This document shows, piece by piece, positions 22,746 through 32,453 of a stretch of 64,000 bases of DNA (its first letter is position 1; each line of letters begins with the position of its first letter). Under the pieces are notes generated by a model. The model had not been told where the DNA came from, did not search any database, and saw only the letters and a program-made list of their open reading frames with translations. This DNA comes from CAUZWH01 sp965247665 (GTDB lineage Bacteria > Pseudomonadota > Alphaproteobacteria > SHVV01), in the NCBI GenBank assembly GCA_965247665.1, contig CBDFHH010000002.1, forward strand, positions 62,001-126,000, read 5' to 3'. Both the position numbers and the translations under genes were made by a program.

Positions 22746-25394
22746 TCAGGCAGTCTCGGCGAGGGCTTTTTCGATCGCCGCGATGGCCGAGCTCGCTTTG
22801 TCGGCGTCGGGGCCGCCCCCCTGCGCCATATCGGGACGGCCACCGCCGCCCTTGCCGCCGAGTTCGGCGACGCCGATCCGCGTCAACCCGACCGCGTCGA
22901 CGCGGTCGCTGAGGTCGGCGGTCACGCCAACGATGAGCGCGGCCTTGCCGTCGACCACCGATATCAGCGCCACGACGCCGGAGCCGACGCCCTTCTTGGC
23001 CTCGTCGACCATTCCGCGCAGCTCTTTGGCCGGTACCCCATCGAAGATTTCCGCGGCATAGGTGAAGCCGTTGATCCGGCGGGTCGACAGGCCGCCGCCC
23101 CCGCCCGCAGCCATTTTGCGACGGGTTTCGGTGAGGTCGCGTTCGAGCCGCTTGCGCTCTTCGAGCAGCGCGTCGATGCGCTCGGTAAGTTCATGCGGTT
23201 GCGCTTTGAGGCGGCCCGCCGCAGCCAGCAAATGCCGTTCCTGGTCGCGAATGTGGGTTAGCGCCGCGTCGCCGACCACCGCCTCGACCCGGCGCACCCC
23301 GGCGGCCACCGCACCTTCGGAAACGATCTTGAGAAAACCGATATCGCCGGTGCGCGCGACGTGGGTGCCGCCGCACAACTCGATCGAATAGGGCACGTCG
23401 CTGCCGATCTTCTCGCCCATTCCGAGCACCCGCACCTCGTCGCCATACTTTTCGCCGAATAGCGCCAGGGCCCCCGCCTCGATCGCCGCGTCCGGCGCCA
23501 TTAGCCGGATTTGCACCGCACCATTGGCGCGGATCTGCCGGTTGATCACGGATTCGACGCGGGCGAGCTCGTCCGCCGTGATTGCCTTGGGGTGACTGAC
23601 GTCGAAGCGCAAACGGTCGGGCGCCACCAGGGAACCCTTCTGGGTGATGTGCTCGCCAAGTTCCGCCCGCAGGGCAGCGTGCAGCAGGTGCGTCGCGGAG
23701 TGATGAGCGCGTACGCCGCGGCGGCGTTCGTCGTCGACCCGCAGTTCGACATCGTCGCCGACCGCCAGCTTACCCTCGCTGATTGCGCCGATATGGACGT
23801 GAAAATCGCCGAGCTTCTTCTGGGTGTCGCTAACCGCCATGCAACCGCCGGAGACCGAGAGCATGGTCCCGCTGTCGCCGACCTGACCGCCGGATTCGCC
23901 ATAGAACGGCGTCTGGTTGGTGACGATCTGCACCCGCTCACCGGCCGCGGCGGAATCGCGCGCCGCACCATCGACCAGGATCACGACGATCCGGCCCTCG
24001 GCAGTTTCGGTTTCGTAGCCCAGAAATTCGGTGGCGCCGAGCCGATCTCGCAGCTCGAACCACACCGCTTCGGTCGCCGCGTCGCCCGAGCCTGTCCAGG
24101 ATTTGCGGGCCTCGGCGCGCTGCCGCTCCATCGCGGCGTTGAAACCGTCAACGTCGACCGCCCGTCCGTCGCTGCGCAGGGCGTCCTGGGTCAGATCGAG
24201 TGGGAAACCATAGGTATCGTACAGCTTGAAGGCCACATTGCCGGCCAACGTCTCGCCCGCGCCGAGCTTCGCGACCTCTTCATCGAGCAGACGCAGTCCG
24301 CGTTCGAGGGTCCGCTTGAAGCGCGTCTCCTCGAGCTTGAGGGTCTCGGTGATCAACGGCTCTGCGCGCACCAATTCCTCGTAGACCCGCCCCATCGTCG
24401 CGTTGAGCGCCGGCACCAGACGCCACATCAGCGGCTCTTCGCAGCCGATCATGTGCGCGTGGCGCATGGCCCGACGCATGATCCGCCGGAGCACGTAGCC
24501 CCGCCCTTCGTTCGCAGGCATCACCCCGTCGGCCATCAGGAAGCAGCTGGCGCGCAGATGGTCGGCAATGACCCGGTGCGAGACGGCGTGCTCGCCATCG
24601 GGCGAGCTATGGGTGGCGTCGGCCGAGGCCTCGATCAGATGGCGCAGCAGGTCGGAATCGTAGTTGTCGTGCTTGCCTTGCAGGATCGCCGAGATCCGCT
24701 CCAGGCCCATGCCGGTGTCGATCGACGGTTGCGGCAGATTGATGCGTTCGCCCGGCGACACCCGCTCGAACTGCATGAACACCAGATTCCAGATCTCGGT
24801 GTAGCGGTCGCCGTCCTGGCCGGAGCTGCCCGGCGGCCCGCCGGCCACTTCCGGTCCGTGGTCGTAGAAGATCTCCGAGCACGGTCCGCACGGGCCGGTG
24901 TCCCCCATCGCCCAGAAATTGTCCGACGTGGCGATGGGGATGATGCGCTCCTCCGCAATACCGGCAATCTTGCGCCACAGTTCGAAGGCCTCTTCGTCCT
25001 CGGCGAACACCGTAATCCACAGCCGATCCGCGGGCAGCCCGTATTCCTTGGTCACCAGGTTCCAGGCCAACTCGATGGCGACATCCTTAAAGTAGTCGCC
25101 GAACGAGAAGTTGCCGAGCATCTCGAAGAAAGTGTGGTGGCGCGCGGTGTAGCCGACATTGTCGAGGTCATTGTGCTTACCGCCGGCGCGCACGCATTTT
25201 TGGCTGGTCGCCGCGCGGACATAGTCGCGGGCCTCGCTACCGACGAATATGTTCTTGAACTGCACCATCCCGGCGTTGGTGAACAGCAGCGTCGGATCGT
25301 TGTGCGGCACCAACGGGCTCGACGCCACCACCTCGTGGTGGTTGGCAGCGAAATAGTCGAGAAACGTCGCTCGGATCTCGTTGGCGGTCGGCAT
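22746..25394 (-). CDS. alaS: Alanyl-tRNA synthetase
   Basis: An 882-residue class II synthetase charging tRNA-Ala. The start M-P-T-A-N-E-I-R-A-T-F-L-D-Y-F at 25394 is typical; the frame is open further upstream but unlike the family. Class II aminoacylation motifs include L-F-T-N-A-G-M-V-Q-F-K. The editing domain has the zinc-binding H-H-S-A-T-H-L-L-H near residue 565 and C-G-G-T-H near residue 672. The C-terminal domain ends with the Gly-rich G-G-K-G-G-G-G-R-P-D-M-A. It lies downstream of recA in the same direction, a common order in alphaproteobacteria. Confidence 0.96.
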   Translation of the reverse strand: MPTANEIRATFLDYFAANHHEVVASSPLVPHNDPTLLFTNAGMVQFKNIFVGSEARDYVRAATSQKCVRAGGKHNDLDNVGYTARHHTFFEMLGNFSFGDYFKDVAIELAWNLVTKEYGLPADRLWITVFAEDEEAFELWRKIAGIAEERIIPIATSDNFWAMGDTGPCGPCSEIFYDHGPEVAGGPPGSSGQDGDRYTEIWNLVFMQFERVSPGERINLPQPSIDTGMGLERISAILQGKHDNYDSDLLRHLIEASADATHSSPDGEHAVSHRVIADHLRASCFLMADGVMPANEGRGYVLRRIMRRAMRHAHMIGCEEPLMWRLVPALNATMGRVYEELVRAEPLITETLKLEETRFKRTLERGLRLLDEEVAKLGAGETLAGNVAFKLYDTYGFPLDLTQDALRSDGRAVDVDGFNAAMERQRAEARKSWTGSGDAATEAVWFELRDRLGATEFLGYETETAEGRIVVILVDGAARDSAAAGERVQIVTNQTPFYGESGGQVGDSGTMLSVSGGCMAVSDTQKKLGDFHVHIGAISEGKLAVGDDVELRVDDERRRGVRAHHSATHLLHAALRAELGEHITQKGSLVAPDRLRFDVSHPKAITADELARVESVINRQIRANGAVQIRLMAPDAAIEAGALALFGEKYGDEVRVLGMGEKIGSDVPYSIELCGGTHVARTGDIGFLKIVSEGAVAAGVRRVEAVVGDAALTHIRDQERHLLAAAGRLKAQPHELTERIDALLEERKRLERDLTETRRKMAAGGGGGLSTRRINGFTYAAEIFDGVPAKELRGMVDEAKKGVGSGVVALISVVDGKAALIVGVTADLSDRVDAVGLTRIGVAELGGKGGGGRPDMAQGGGPDADKASSAIAAIEKALAETA

Positions 25395-25632
25395 GGACGA
25401 AATTCCCGGCGAGCCCTCTTGGGGTTCGAAGCTATGGCGGGTTCTCGGGCCGCGGTATCGGCGTCGTTTTAATGATCGCTCCGGGGCCTGTCCAGGCAAT
25501 GCCCGCGCCGCTCGTTAAGCCGACCGAAAGGCGAAGAGGCGCGAGCCGATGGCGCCGCCGCCGCGCGACACCCCCACCGTGAGTCGCCGAAGCTCCCTGC
25601 GAGCGCGGCGCTTCGTTCTTTGCACCCGGACT

Positions 25633-26721
25633 CTAGGCCTCGAGCGCCTCGCTCAGTTCCTCGGCAGGACCGGCTCCGCTTATGCTGCCTTCGCGTATCA
25701 GCCCGGCGTTCTCGCGGATCGCCTGCTCGATACGTTGCGCCACGTCCTCGTTCTCGCTGAGGAACAGCTTGGCGTTTTCCCGGCCTTGACCGATACGTTG
25801 ATCGGCGAATGAGAACCAGGAGCCCGACTTCTCGACGATCCCGGCCTTGACCCCGAGGTCGAGCAGTTCGCCGGTCTTGGAAATGCCCTCGCCGTACATA
25901 ATGTCGAACTCGACAACCTTGAAAGGCGGCGCCAATTTGTTCTTCACCACCTTGACCCGGGTCTGGTTGCCGACCACTTCGTCGCGATCCTTGATCGCGC
26001 CGATACGGCGGATGTCGAGGCGCACCGACGAATAGAATTTGAGTGCGTTGCCGCCGCTGGTGGTCTCGGGGTTACCGAACATGACGCCGATCTTCATGCG
26101 AATCTGGTTGATGAAGACCACGATGCAGCGCGATTTCGAGATCGACGAAGTGAGCTTGCGCAGCGCTTGGCTCATCAGCCGCGCCTGCAGCCCGACATGG
26201 TGGTCGCCCATCTCGCCTTCCAGCTCGGCACGCGGTACCAACGCGGCGACGCTGTCGATCACCAGCACCTCGATCGCGCCGGAGCGCACCAGCGTATCGG
26301 CGATCTCGAGCGCCTGCTCGCCGGTATCCGGCTGCGAAATCAACAATTCATCGACGTCGACGCGGAGCTTGCGCGCATAGATCGGGTCGAGCGCGTGCTC
26401 AGCATCGATGAACGCGCAGGTGCCGCCATCCTTTTGGGCCTGCGCGACGACTTGCAGCGCCAGCGTGGTCTTGCCCGAACTCTCGGGACCATAGATCTCG
26501 ACCACGCGGCCACGCGGCAGACCTCCAATACCAAGGGCGATATCGAGCCCAAGCGAACCGGTGGGAATCGCGTCGATATCGACGACGTTGCTCTGCAGAC
26601 CCAGCTTCATCACCGAGCCCTTGCCGAACGAACGCTCGATCTGGCTCAGCGCCGCATCCAGCGCTTTCTGCTTTTCGCCATTGTCCACGTTATCGACCAG
26701 CCTTAGCGGAGATTCCGACAT
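25633..26721 (-). CDS. recA: RecA recombinase
   Basis: A 362-residue recombinase that forms filaments on single-stranded DNA, promotes strand exchange and triggers LexA cleavage. Walker A G-P-E-S-S-G-K-T-T lies near residue 65; further marks are A-L-D-P-I-Y-A-R-K-L, N-Q-I-R-M-K-I-G-V-M-F-G (loop 2 region) and G-E-G-I-S-K. ATG 26721 is preceded by GGAAGGAG. The usual acidic tail is short. A LexA-box-like site lies about 55 bp upstream. Confidence 0.97.
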   Translation of the reverse strand: MSESPLRLVDNVDNGEKQKALDAALSQIERSFGKGSVMKLGLQSNVVDIDAIPTGSLGLDIALGIGGLPRGRVVEIYGPESSGKTTLALQVVAQAQKDGGTCAFIDAEHALDPIYARKLRVDVDELLISQPDTGEQALEIADTLVRSGAIEVLVIDSVAALVPRAELEGEMGDHHVGLQARLMSQALRKLTSSISKSRCIVVFINQIRMKIGVMFGNPETTSGGNALKFYSSVRLDIRRIGAIKDRDEVVGNQTRVKVVKNKLAPPFKVVEFDIMYGEGISKTGELLDLGVKAGIVEKSGSWFSFADQRIGQGRENAKLFLSENEDVAQRIEQAIRENAGLIREGSISGAGPAEELSEALEA

Positions 26722-26772
26722 CGACGGCTCCTTCCTTATTTCACACGGGGTTGTGCGATGCAATGCGCCGCC

Positions 26773-26800
26773 AATGTACACCTTTTGTTCCGATTGGCAA
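26773..26800 (-). promoter_or_regulatory. recA promoter with LexA-like box
   Basis: On the minus strand TTGCCA (26800-26795) and TACATT (26778-26773) are spaced 16 bases, a plausible -35/-10 pair 50-80 bp before recA. Within it GAAC-N7-GTAC (26790-26776) matches the alphaproteobacterial LexA operator GAAC-N7-GAAC at seven of eight bases. The position overlapping the -10 is right for SOS repression. Confidence 0.5.
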
Positions 26801-26808
26801 GGACAATT

Positions 26809-27395
26809 TCAAGTTATTGATATTATTACGGATACGCGCCCGCGTTCGGGGTTTGTTTTAGTCTTTCCGGCGACATCACCGCCGGTTCGACGCCCGGCCA
26901 ACTCCTTGGCAAACGCTGCCTGCCATGCCGCTCGGCTCGAGAAGCCGGGATCATCGCGGCACAACGCCTCGGTGGCGGCGACGATCTCGTCGTTCGATTG
27001 GTCGAAATCGAGCGGTTGGGCGCGTCGCCGTAGAACGGCGTGTCGACGAAAACTTCCAGCCGGTTGCCCTCGGAATCGCAAAAGCAGACCGACCAGGCGA
27101 TGCCGTGATTGACCTGCTGCAAATCGAGCCCGGCGTCGCGCAAGTGGCGGCACATGGCCCGCGGAGCATCGCGCGAGGCCCGGCGAAACGAGATCCGGTT
27201 TCTCGGGCGCCCCATCGCCGCGCCCGCCGGCGATGGCGATCCGATGGTGCTCACCGACATCGCGGCGGAAAAAGATCGACGCCTGCCGCCGCGGTTAGCC
27301 GCGGTCGGTCACTCGCAGGCCGAGGGTTGGGCGTAGAAATCGGCAAGGCCCACGGGATCGAACGCATCAACGCCGACAAGGGCTGACCTTGACGG
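26809..27395 (-). pseudogene. Decayed VOC-family (glyoxalase/extradiol dioxygenase-like) gene
   Basis: Pieces of one vicinal-oxygen-chelate protein are spread over several minus-strand frames: D-P-V-G-L-A-D-F-Y near 27350, L-G-L-R-V-T-D-R-G near 27310, R-R-D-V-G-E-H-H-R-I-A near 27250, then N-H-G-I-A-W-S-V-C-F-C-D-S-E-G-N-R-L-E-V-F-V-D near 27070, and finally L-D-F-D-Q-S-N-D-E-I-V-A-A-T-E-A-L-C to the stop at 26809. At least four frame changes are needed, so it is not functional. The final part is typical of a VOC tail. Confidence 0.7.
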
Positions 27396-27446
27396 GCGGT
27401 GGGTCGGTCATCGCATTTATCCGTCCCCGGCATCGCCAACGGCGGC

Positions 27447-27495
27447 GAGAGCCCGTGGCGGGAGCCCGTGGCGAGAGCCCGTGGCGAGAGCCCGT
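27447..27495. repeat. Tandem 13-bp repeat (GAGAGCCCGTGGC), 3.8 copies
   Basis: Units start at 27447, 27460 (one change), 27473 and 27486. It lies just beyond the DUF962 stop and the decayed VOC gene. Thirteen is not a multiple of three, which fits noncoding slippage DNA. Confidence 0.75.
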
Positions 27496-27516
27496 ATTGC
27501 CCCGAGATGAACGATC

Positions 27517-28071
27517 TCAGAGACGGTCGCTTACGCGCAACGCGCATTCGGGATAGCGCTCGGCGATCACTGCCTCGACCCGGTCGTGCAGCCGCCGCTT
27601 CCAGCCCAGCGCGAAGAAGATCTCCGCCATCAGAAACATCGGCCCGATCAGCGCCTGGAATAAATTGCTGACCAGTGCGGGGCGCCGCCCCTCGAAGACA
27701 TGGCCCCACAGTTGAAACGCCCAGCCGCCGACGAACAGCACCGCAAACCACCACCATGCCGTCGCCGCCATGGACGACCTCGCCAGCCACTCGCCGAACG
27801 CCAGCGCCGGCACCAGGTACAACACCATTGCGAGACCGATCGCGGCGTCGAGCGCGACCCACAACACGAACACCGCCGCGGTCACGACGATCGCCCATGA
27901 CAGCTCGGCGTCGCCGATCGAAAACCGGGCCAGCGCCAGCACGACCACCAGCGAAACGATGATCGCCGGAATGCCGACGAAGTGGGTCGCGCGGTTGCGC
28001 GCATCGCGATGGTAGCTGGCGTAGGTCGCCATCTGGCTCTCGAACAAGCTTACCTGGGGGGTATCGCTCAT
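27517..28071 (-). CDS. DUF962 / Mpo1-like membrane protein
   Basis: A 184-residue membrane protein with four or five hydrophobic segments. The N-terminus has Y-A-S-Y-H-R-D-A-R-N-R-A-T-H-F-V-G-I-P, the family signature with conserved His, followed by P-A-L-A-F-G-E-W and G-W-A-F-Q-L-W-G-H. The yeast relative Mpo1 is an iron-dependent dioxygenase acting on 2-hydroxy fatty acids. The ATG overlaps the desaturase stop (ATGA at 28068-28071), so both are in one operon, which supports a lipid role. Confidence 0.85.
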   Translation of the reverse strand: MSDTPQVSLFESQMATYASYHRDARNRATHFVGIPAIIVSLVVVLALARFSIGDAELSWAIVVTAAVFVLWVALDAAIGLAMVLYLVPALAFGEWLARSSMAATAWWWFAVLFVGGWAFQLWGHVFEGRRPALVSNLFQALIGPMFLMAEIFFALGWKRRLHDRVEAVIAERYPECALRVSDRL

Positions 28072-29075
28072 GATCGAGATCCGCGCGCGACGGACGCGCG
28101 GCCACCAACGGGATCGGCAAACACCCGCGCCAGCGTCTCCGTGACGGACCTCAGCTCGGCACCTTCGAATACCCCGCGCTCCGCCATCGCGCGATGGCAC
28201 GCCGGCAGATTGTAGTGCGGAATCGCGGGGTAAATATGGTGCTCGAGGTGATGGTTGACGTGGTGCGGAAACAGCAGCCACATCACCCAGCCGGGTCCGA
28301 CATTGGTGCGCGCGGCGGTAAGCGCCGAACCGTAATCGACGACCGCACCGTGCTCGCAGATCGCGCGCAGCCGCAGGATCGGCTGCAGCACCGTCAGCGC
28401 CGGCACCACCCACAGCAGCAGATAGGCCAGCAAATACCCGGACCATGCAGCCGCGGCCAGCAGTGCCAGCTGCAGCGCCACCACCAGCCGGCGGTCGCGC
28501 CGCGCCGTCCGGCGCAGCCCGGGCGCGGTGTCGTCAAGCGGCCGGTTGGCGGCGCCGACGACGTCGTTGATCGCCGGCGCGCCGAAGAAGTAGGCGTAGT
28601 TCTTCCACGCGTTGATCCCGCCGAGGTCGAGCAGCAGCTTGCGCACGAGATAGCCCCGCCCGCGCGGATAGCCCCCATGCAGGGCGATATCGGGGTCCTT
28701 GTCCGTGTACAGATGGTTGTGGTGCAGCCGGTGCACGACCCGGTAGGTCGGCATCGACAGGCCGACCAGCGCCGCGCTCAGCCGCCCGATCAGTTCGTTC
28801 AGCGCCCGCGAATCGTAGAGCCTGTAGTGCGCAGCGTCGTGGGCAATGATGAACAATCCGTGCTGTTGGGTGGCGACAATGATGATCGCCGGCACGATTA
28901 CCCACGGCGTCCACCAGGTCAGTGCCGCGACGACGCAAACCGCAAGGGTGGCGTAGGTTCGTGCCACCGCGAGGCTCGCTCTCACCGCGTCAAGGCGGGT
29001 CAGGCGCCGCACCTCTTCGGCCGGCAAGCCGCGAACCCGGCGCGCGTCATTGCGAAATTCGACGCCGGTAGACAT
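28068..29075 (-). CDS. Membrane fatty acid desaturase
   Basis: A 335-residue integral membrane di-iron enzyme. The three His boxes are present: H-D-A-A-H near residue 94, H-R-L-H-H near residue 130, and H-H-V-N-H-H-L-E-H-H near residue 272. Hydrophobic segments lie between them. Such enzymes introduce double bonds or hydroxyl groups into acyl chains, carotenoids or related lipids. The substrate cannot be read from the sequence. Coupled to the DUF962 gene downstream. Confidence 0.88.
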   Translation of the reverse strand: MSTGVEFRNDARRVRGLPAEEVRRLTRLDAVRASLAVARTYATLAVCVVAALTWWTPWVIVPAIIIVATQQHGLFIIAHDAAHYRLYDSRALNELIGRLSAALVGLSMPTYRVVHRLHHNHLYTDKDPDIALHGGYPRGRGYLVRKLLLDLGGINAWKNYAYFFGAPAINDVVGAANRPLDDTAPGLRRTARRDRRLVVALQLALLAAAAWSGYLLAYLLLWVVPALTVLQPILRLRAICEHGAVVDYGSALTAARTNVGPGWVMWLLFPHHVNHHLEHHIYPAIPHYNLPACHRAMAERGVFEGAELRSVTETLARVFADPVGGRASVARGSRS

Positions 29076-29280
29076 GCGGCGATCTTAGCAGATAAGCGGG
29101 CAAGCGGGCGGTGCGCACCGCAAACGATCGCGGTCGGCAGGCACGGCCCGATTCCGCTCCCCGGCCATGCGCCCACCCCGGCTGGGACGACCGGCCTCCA
29201 GACGGGCCTCCAGACTTAACGCATGGCTCCGATTGGTGCGGGTTCGGGTGCGGTTCCCGTCGAGTCGGCGTGAACGCCCG

Positions 29281-30474
29281 TCAGGCCGGCGCCACGACCC
29301 GCCGCTCGCCCGGCAGCATCACCGCGCACAGCCCGACCACGACCGCCAGCACCGCGAGCATCTCGAACAGCCTCGCGAAGCCTTCCGGCGAGGCGTGGAA
29401 CCAGCCGATCAGCGGCACCGCCAGTGCGCTGACGCCGAGCGACAGCACGTATTTCGCGGCGTATACGCGCGACCGCCAAGCGTCGGCGACATAGCGCGCG
29501 ACGATCGCGTCGTAGATCGGGATCGATCCGAAAACCAGCAGCATCAGCGGCAGCGCCAGCCCGAGCATGGTCCAGTCGAACGCCGTCGCGGCGAGATAGT
29601 GCAGCGGCGCTTCGACCGCCAGCACGCTGAAGAACACCAGCTTGAAGGGATAGCGATCGATCAGATAACCGATCGCGATCTGCGAAAAGCCGGCCACCGC
29701 CAGCACCGCGGTAACCCAACCGCCGACGTCGGTCATCGACGACGCGATCTCGGGCAAGCGCTCGTCGAACACCTTGGGCAGACCGATCGTGGTGACGTTG
29801 AAGATCACCCCGCCCGCAGCTGCCGCAACGGCAATCGCCGCCAACAGCCGCAGTTGGTCTGTCCGCGCGAGGCGCGGAGGTCTCGCTCCCGCTTTCTTCG
29901 CAGCCGCCGCCACGCTCGCTGTCGCTCCCGAGCCGCGCCGCGCTATCGCAGCGTAGGCGAAACCGGCGAGGATCGCGCACAGCCCCGGCACGATGAAAGC
30001 GGCGCGCCACGAGATCTGCTCGGTCAGCGTCGCGGCGATGATCGCCGCGAACGCCACCCCGAGATTGCCGAACACGCCGTTGATCCCGAGGTCCCGCCCC
30101 ACCTGGGTCGCGTTGGCGGTCAGCATGGCGATACCCACCGGATGGTAGATCGACCCGAACATGCCGACCAGCGCCAGCGCCGCCGCGATGTGCAGCGGCG
30201 ACTGCGCCAGCCCCACCAGCACCGCGGCGACGCCAATACCGATGAAAAAGATCACCATCATCGTCACCCGGCTGACCCGGTCGCCGAGCCAGCCGGCCGG
30301 CAGCGAACCCGCGCCGAACGCCACGAAGCCATAAATCGCCAGAACCAGCAGGTCGCCATAGTCGCGGCCGAGATCGTCGGCCAGCACCAGCACCACCATC
30401 GGATAGATCAGCATCATCAGGTGGGCGAAAAAATGCCCGATATTGAGGAACAGGAAGTTGGTCGCGGTGCTCAT
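29281..30474 (-). CDS. Major facilitator superfamily transporter
   Basis: A 397-residue inner-membrane carrier with about 12 hydrophobic segments in two halves joined by a polar loop (residues ~185-210, basic). G-W-L-G-D-R-V-S-R lies in the loop between segments 2 and 3, as expected for MFS proteins. The ligand is unknown. No regulator is directly adjacent; genes on either side are on the same strand but separated by 200-500 bp. Confidence 0.85.
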   Translation of the reverse strand: MSTATNFLFLNIGHFFAHLMMLIYPMVVLVLADDLGRDYGDLLVLAIYGFVAFGAGSLPAGWLGDRVSRVTMMVIFFIGIGVAAVLVGLAQSPLHIAAALALVGMFGSIYHPVGIAMLTANATQVGRDLGINGVFGNLGVAFAAIIAATLTEQISWRAAFIVPGLCAILAGFAYAAIARRGSGATASVAAAAKKAGARPPRLARTDQLRLLAAIAVAAAAGGVIFNVTTIGLPKVFDERLPEIASSMTDVGGWVTAVLAVAGFSQIAIGYLIDRYPFKLVFFSVLAVEAPLHYLAATAFDWTMLGLALPLMLLVFGSIPIYDAIVARYVADAWRSRVYAAKYVLSLGVSALAVPLIGWFHASPEGFARLFEMLAVLAVVVGLCAVMLPGERRVVAPA

Positions 30475-30975
30475 GCCGGTAGCCGCAGAAATCCGGATCG
30501 GTTGCTTTAGGTCAGTCTAGCCGGAAACCGGCATACGAACTGCCGATATCCGCTTCGCCTCGGCCACGGCGATGGTCCCTGTCTCCGGGCGCACCGGCCT
30601 GCGTCCGGACGGCACCATCGCCGACGACCCCGCGCCGACGACCCCGCCGAGCGGTGTTCGCTCAAGCTTTCGTCGTCGTCGGCATGACCGGCTACTCTGT
30701 CGGCTTCGACCATATCGACCCGCTCATGCGCATCAAGGACGAGTTCGCTGACACGCCCGATCCGGCCTGCCGTCGGCTCACCGGTCCCGTGGCCCCGAGG
30801 CGCCGGTCGTAACCCGTGTGACCCGCCCCACCGAGAGATTGGTAAGGACCGGCGAGGTCTCGCCGGGTCCCCTCTCCCATGGATAAGGAAAAGGGAGAGA
30901 GCGATAATTCGATTTGCCGCGACGCTTTGAGCTGGTTCGGCGAACAGCGGCCCCGGGAGAGAACCGACCCACCTC
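30475..30975. other. 501-bp gap, no intact gene
   Basis: No convincing gene. On the plus strand 30550-30810 contains V-S-G-R-T-G-L-R-P-D-G-T-I and, in another frame, V-V-V-G-M-T-G-Y-S-V-G-F-D-H, which faintly resemble a RidA/YjgF protein broken by frameshifts. A CTCTCCC/GGGAGAG stem-loop lies at 30872-30899. Confidence 0.3.
30872..30899. repeat. Stem-loop CTCTCCC / GGGAGAG
   Basis: CTCTCCC at 30872-30878 pairs with GGGAGAG at 30893-30899 in the gap downstream of the amidohydrolase gene. It resembles the stem at 13431-13456. It may be a dispersed repeat or a weak terminator. Confidence 0.4.
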
Positions 30976-32385
30976 CTAAATCGTCCGAATCTGCGCGGCG
31001 TCGGCCAGCTCTTTGACCATCTTCTGGTCGTAGATCTCCTGCCACATACGATAGGAGAAGTTGTACTCTTCGGCCCGCGGCGGATCGATCTCGAAGCCGA
31101 CCGCTTCACCACCGACAAAGATCTGCTTGATCGCCGACTTGTCGAGCAGCGTCGAGATGTCGGCCAGCGGGTCGCCGTCGATCACCACGAAATCGGCGAG
31201 CTTGCCGGCCTCCAAGCTTCCCACCCCGTCACCGCCGGTCAAGAACCAAGCGTTGACCGAGGTCGCCGAACGCAGCGCTTCGGCTTCGCTGAGGCCGACA
31301 TGGTTCACCAAGTTGACGAGCTCCTGGGCGTGCCATTCGCCGCAGGGATTGACTGCGAAGCCGGAATCGCTGCCGCACATGATCGTGACCCCGGCAGCGT
31401 GCGCCTTCTTGGCCGCTTCGATCGCCCCGGCCCACTCCTTCTCGCCCATGTCCGGGCGGCGGCCATGGCCATCCCACTCGACGTCACGGCCGTCGTCGAG
31501 CTTCTTGCCCGGACCGCGGCGCGAGCGGCCGTGTCCGTCGGTCGGCTGGGTGAAGCGGTAACGGTTGCCGATGATCGTCAGCGAGGGACAGATCACGGTG
31601 CCGTACTCCAGCACCGCGTCGAGCACCTCATTGTCCATCCACGAGTAGTGGTAGATAACGTCGACGCCGGCGCGTGCGGCCCTGAGCGCACCCTGGCGGC
31701 CCTTGGCGTGCGCGATCACCCGCTTGCCGAGGCGATGGATCTCGCCGATCAGCCGGGTCGTCTCGTCCTGGGTCCAGGTTGCCGCCAGCTCGCCGTCTTT
31801 GACCGCGCTGCCGTCCATCGCGATCTTGATGAAGTCGACCCCGTCCTTGACCTGGCGGCGGATGATCTCGAAACCGCTCTCGAGGTCGTGCACGCATTCG
31901 ACCACCGCGGTCGGGTTGTTGAACCAGGTCGGATAGAACGCGGTGTAGCCCTGGTAGGTCGAAACGAACGGACCCGAGCAGGTGATGCGCGGGCCCTTGA
32001 ACATGCCCGAGTTGATCGCATCGCGCACCGACACCATCACCCGGCCGGTGCAGCCCGGATCGATCAGCGCGGTATGCCCCGACTGCAGCGTGCGCTGCGC
32101 ATTGATCACCGCCCGCAGCGCGCGGAACTCGACCGGCGCGTACATGTCGATCTCTTCGAGAACCTGTTGCGCGCCGAACGAACAGTGGGTGTGGGCGTCG
32201 CTCAGGCCCGGCATGACGAAATAATCGGTGTAGTCGACCAGCTCGTCGTCCCTGCCGGGCTGCGGCGCGGCATCGGTCGGGCCGGCATAGCTGATGGTGT
32301 CGTCGTCGACCACCAGCGTGTGATTGAGCCGAGCCTCATCCTCGAGGCCGTTGAAAAACCGGCCGCAGCGATAGTGGGTAGACAT
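30976..32385 (-). CDS. Amidohydrolase (imidazolonepropionase-like)
   Basis: A 469-residue metal-dependent hydrolase of the PF01979 type. Metal ligands: D-A-H-T-H near residue 64, K in D-F-I-K-I-A-M-D-G near residue 190, His in V-I-A-H-A-K-G and I-Y-H-Y-S, and Asp in C-G-S-D-S-G. The C-terminal small beta domain has G-K-L-A-D-F-V-V-I-D-G-D-P-L, typical for this group. Substrates of relatives range from cyclic amides to peptides (Xaa-Pro), so none is assigned. It lies downstream of two amidohydrolase_2 genes on the same strand. Confidence 0.88.
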   Translation of the reverse strand: MSTHYRCGRFFNGLEDEARLNHTLVVDDDTISYAGPTDAAPQPGRDDELVDYTDYFVMPGLSDAHTHCSFGAQQVLEEIDMYAPVEFRALRAVINAQRTLQSGHTALIDPGCTGRVMVSVRDAINSGMFKGPRITCSGPFVSTYQGYTAFYPTWFNNPTAVVECVHDLESGFEIIRRQVKDGVDFIKIAMDGSAVKDGELAATWTQDETTRLIGEIHRLGKRVIAHAKGRQGALRAARAGVDVIYHYSWMDNEVLDAVLEYGTVICPSLTIIGNRYRFTQPTDGHGRSRRGPGKKLDDGRDVEWDGHGRRPDMGEKEWAGAIEAAKKAHAAGVTIMCGSDSGFAVNPCGEWHAQELVNLVNHVGLSEAEALRSATSVNAWFLTGGDGVGSLEAGKLADFVVIDGDPLADISTLLDKSAIKQIFVGGEAVGFEIDPPRAEEYNFSYRMWQEIYDQKMVKELADAAQIRTI

Positions 32386-32453
32386 GGGTTCCTCCTCCGT
32401 GCGCGCGAGCAGCTAGCGTCCGTTCATATCCCGGCTGGTTGCATCGTATCTCG

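Noticed and set aside
23511..25472. 653-codon plus-strand frame
   Set aside because: Antisense shadow of alaS with no domain resemblance.
26844..26858. Second LexA-like site GTTC-N7-GTTT upstream of recA
   Set aside because: About 130 bp from the start and away from the promoter; the site at 26776-26790 is better placed.
30550..30810. RidA/YjgF-like remnant
   Set aside because: Only two short similar stretches in different frames; too weak to call as a pseudogene.
30507..31118. 203-codon minus-strand frame after the MFS gene
   Set aside because: Overlaps the amidohydrolase 3' end and shows no family pattern.
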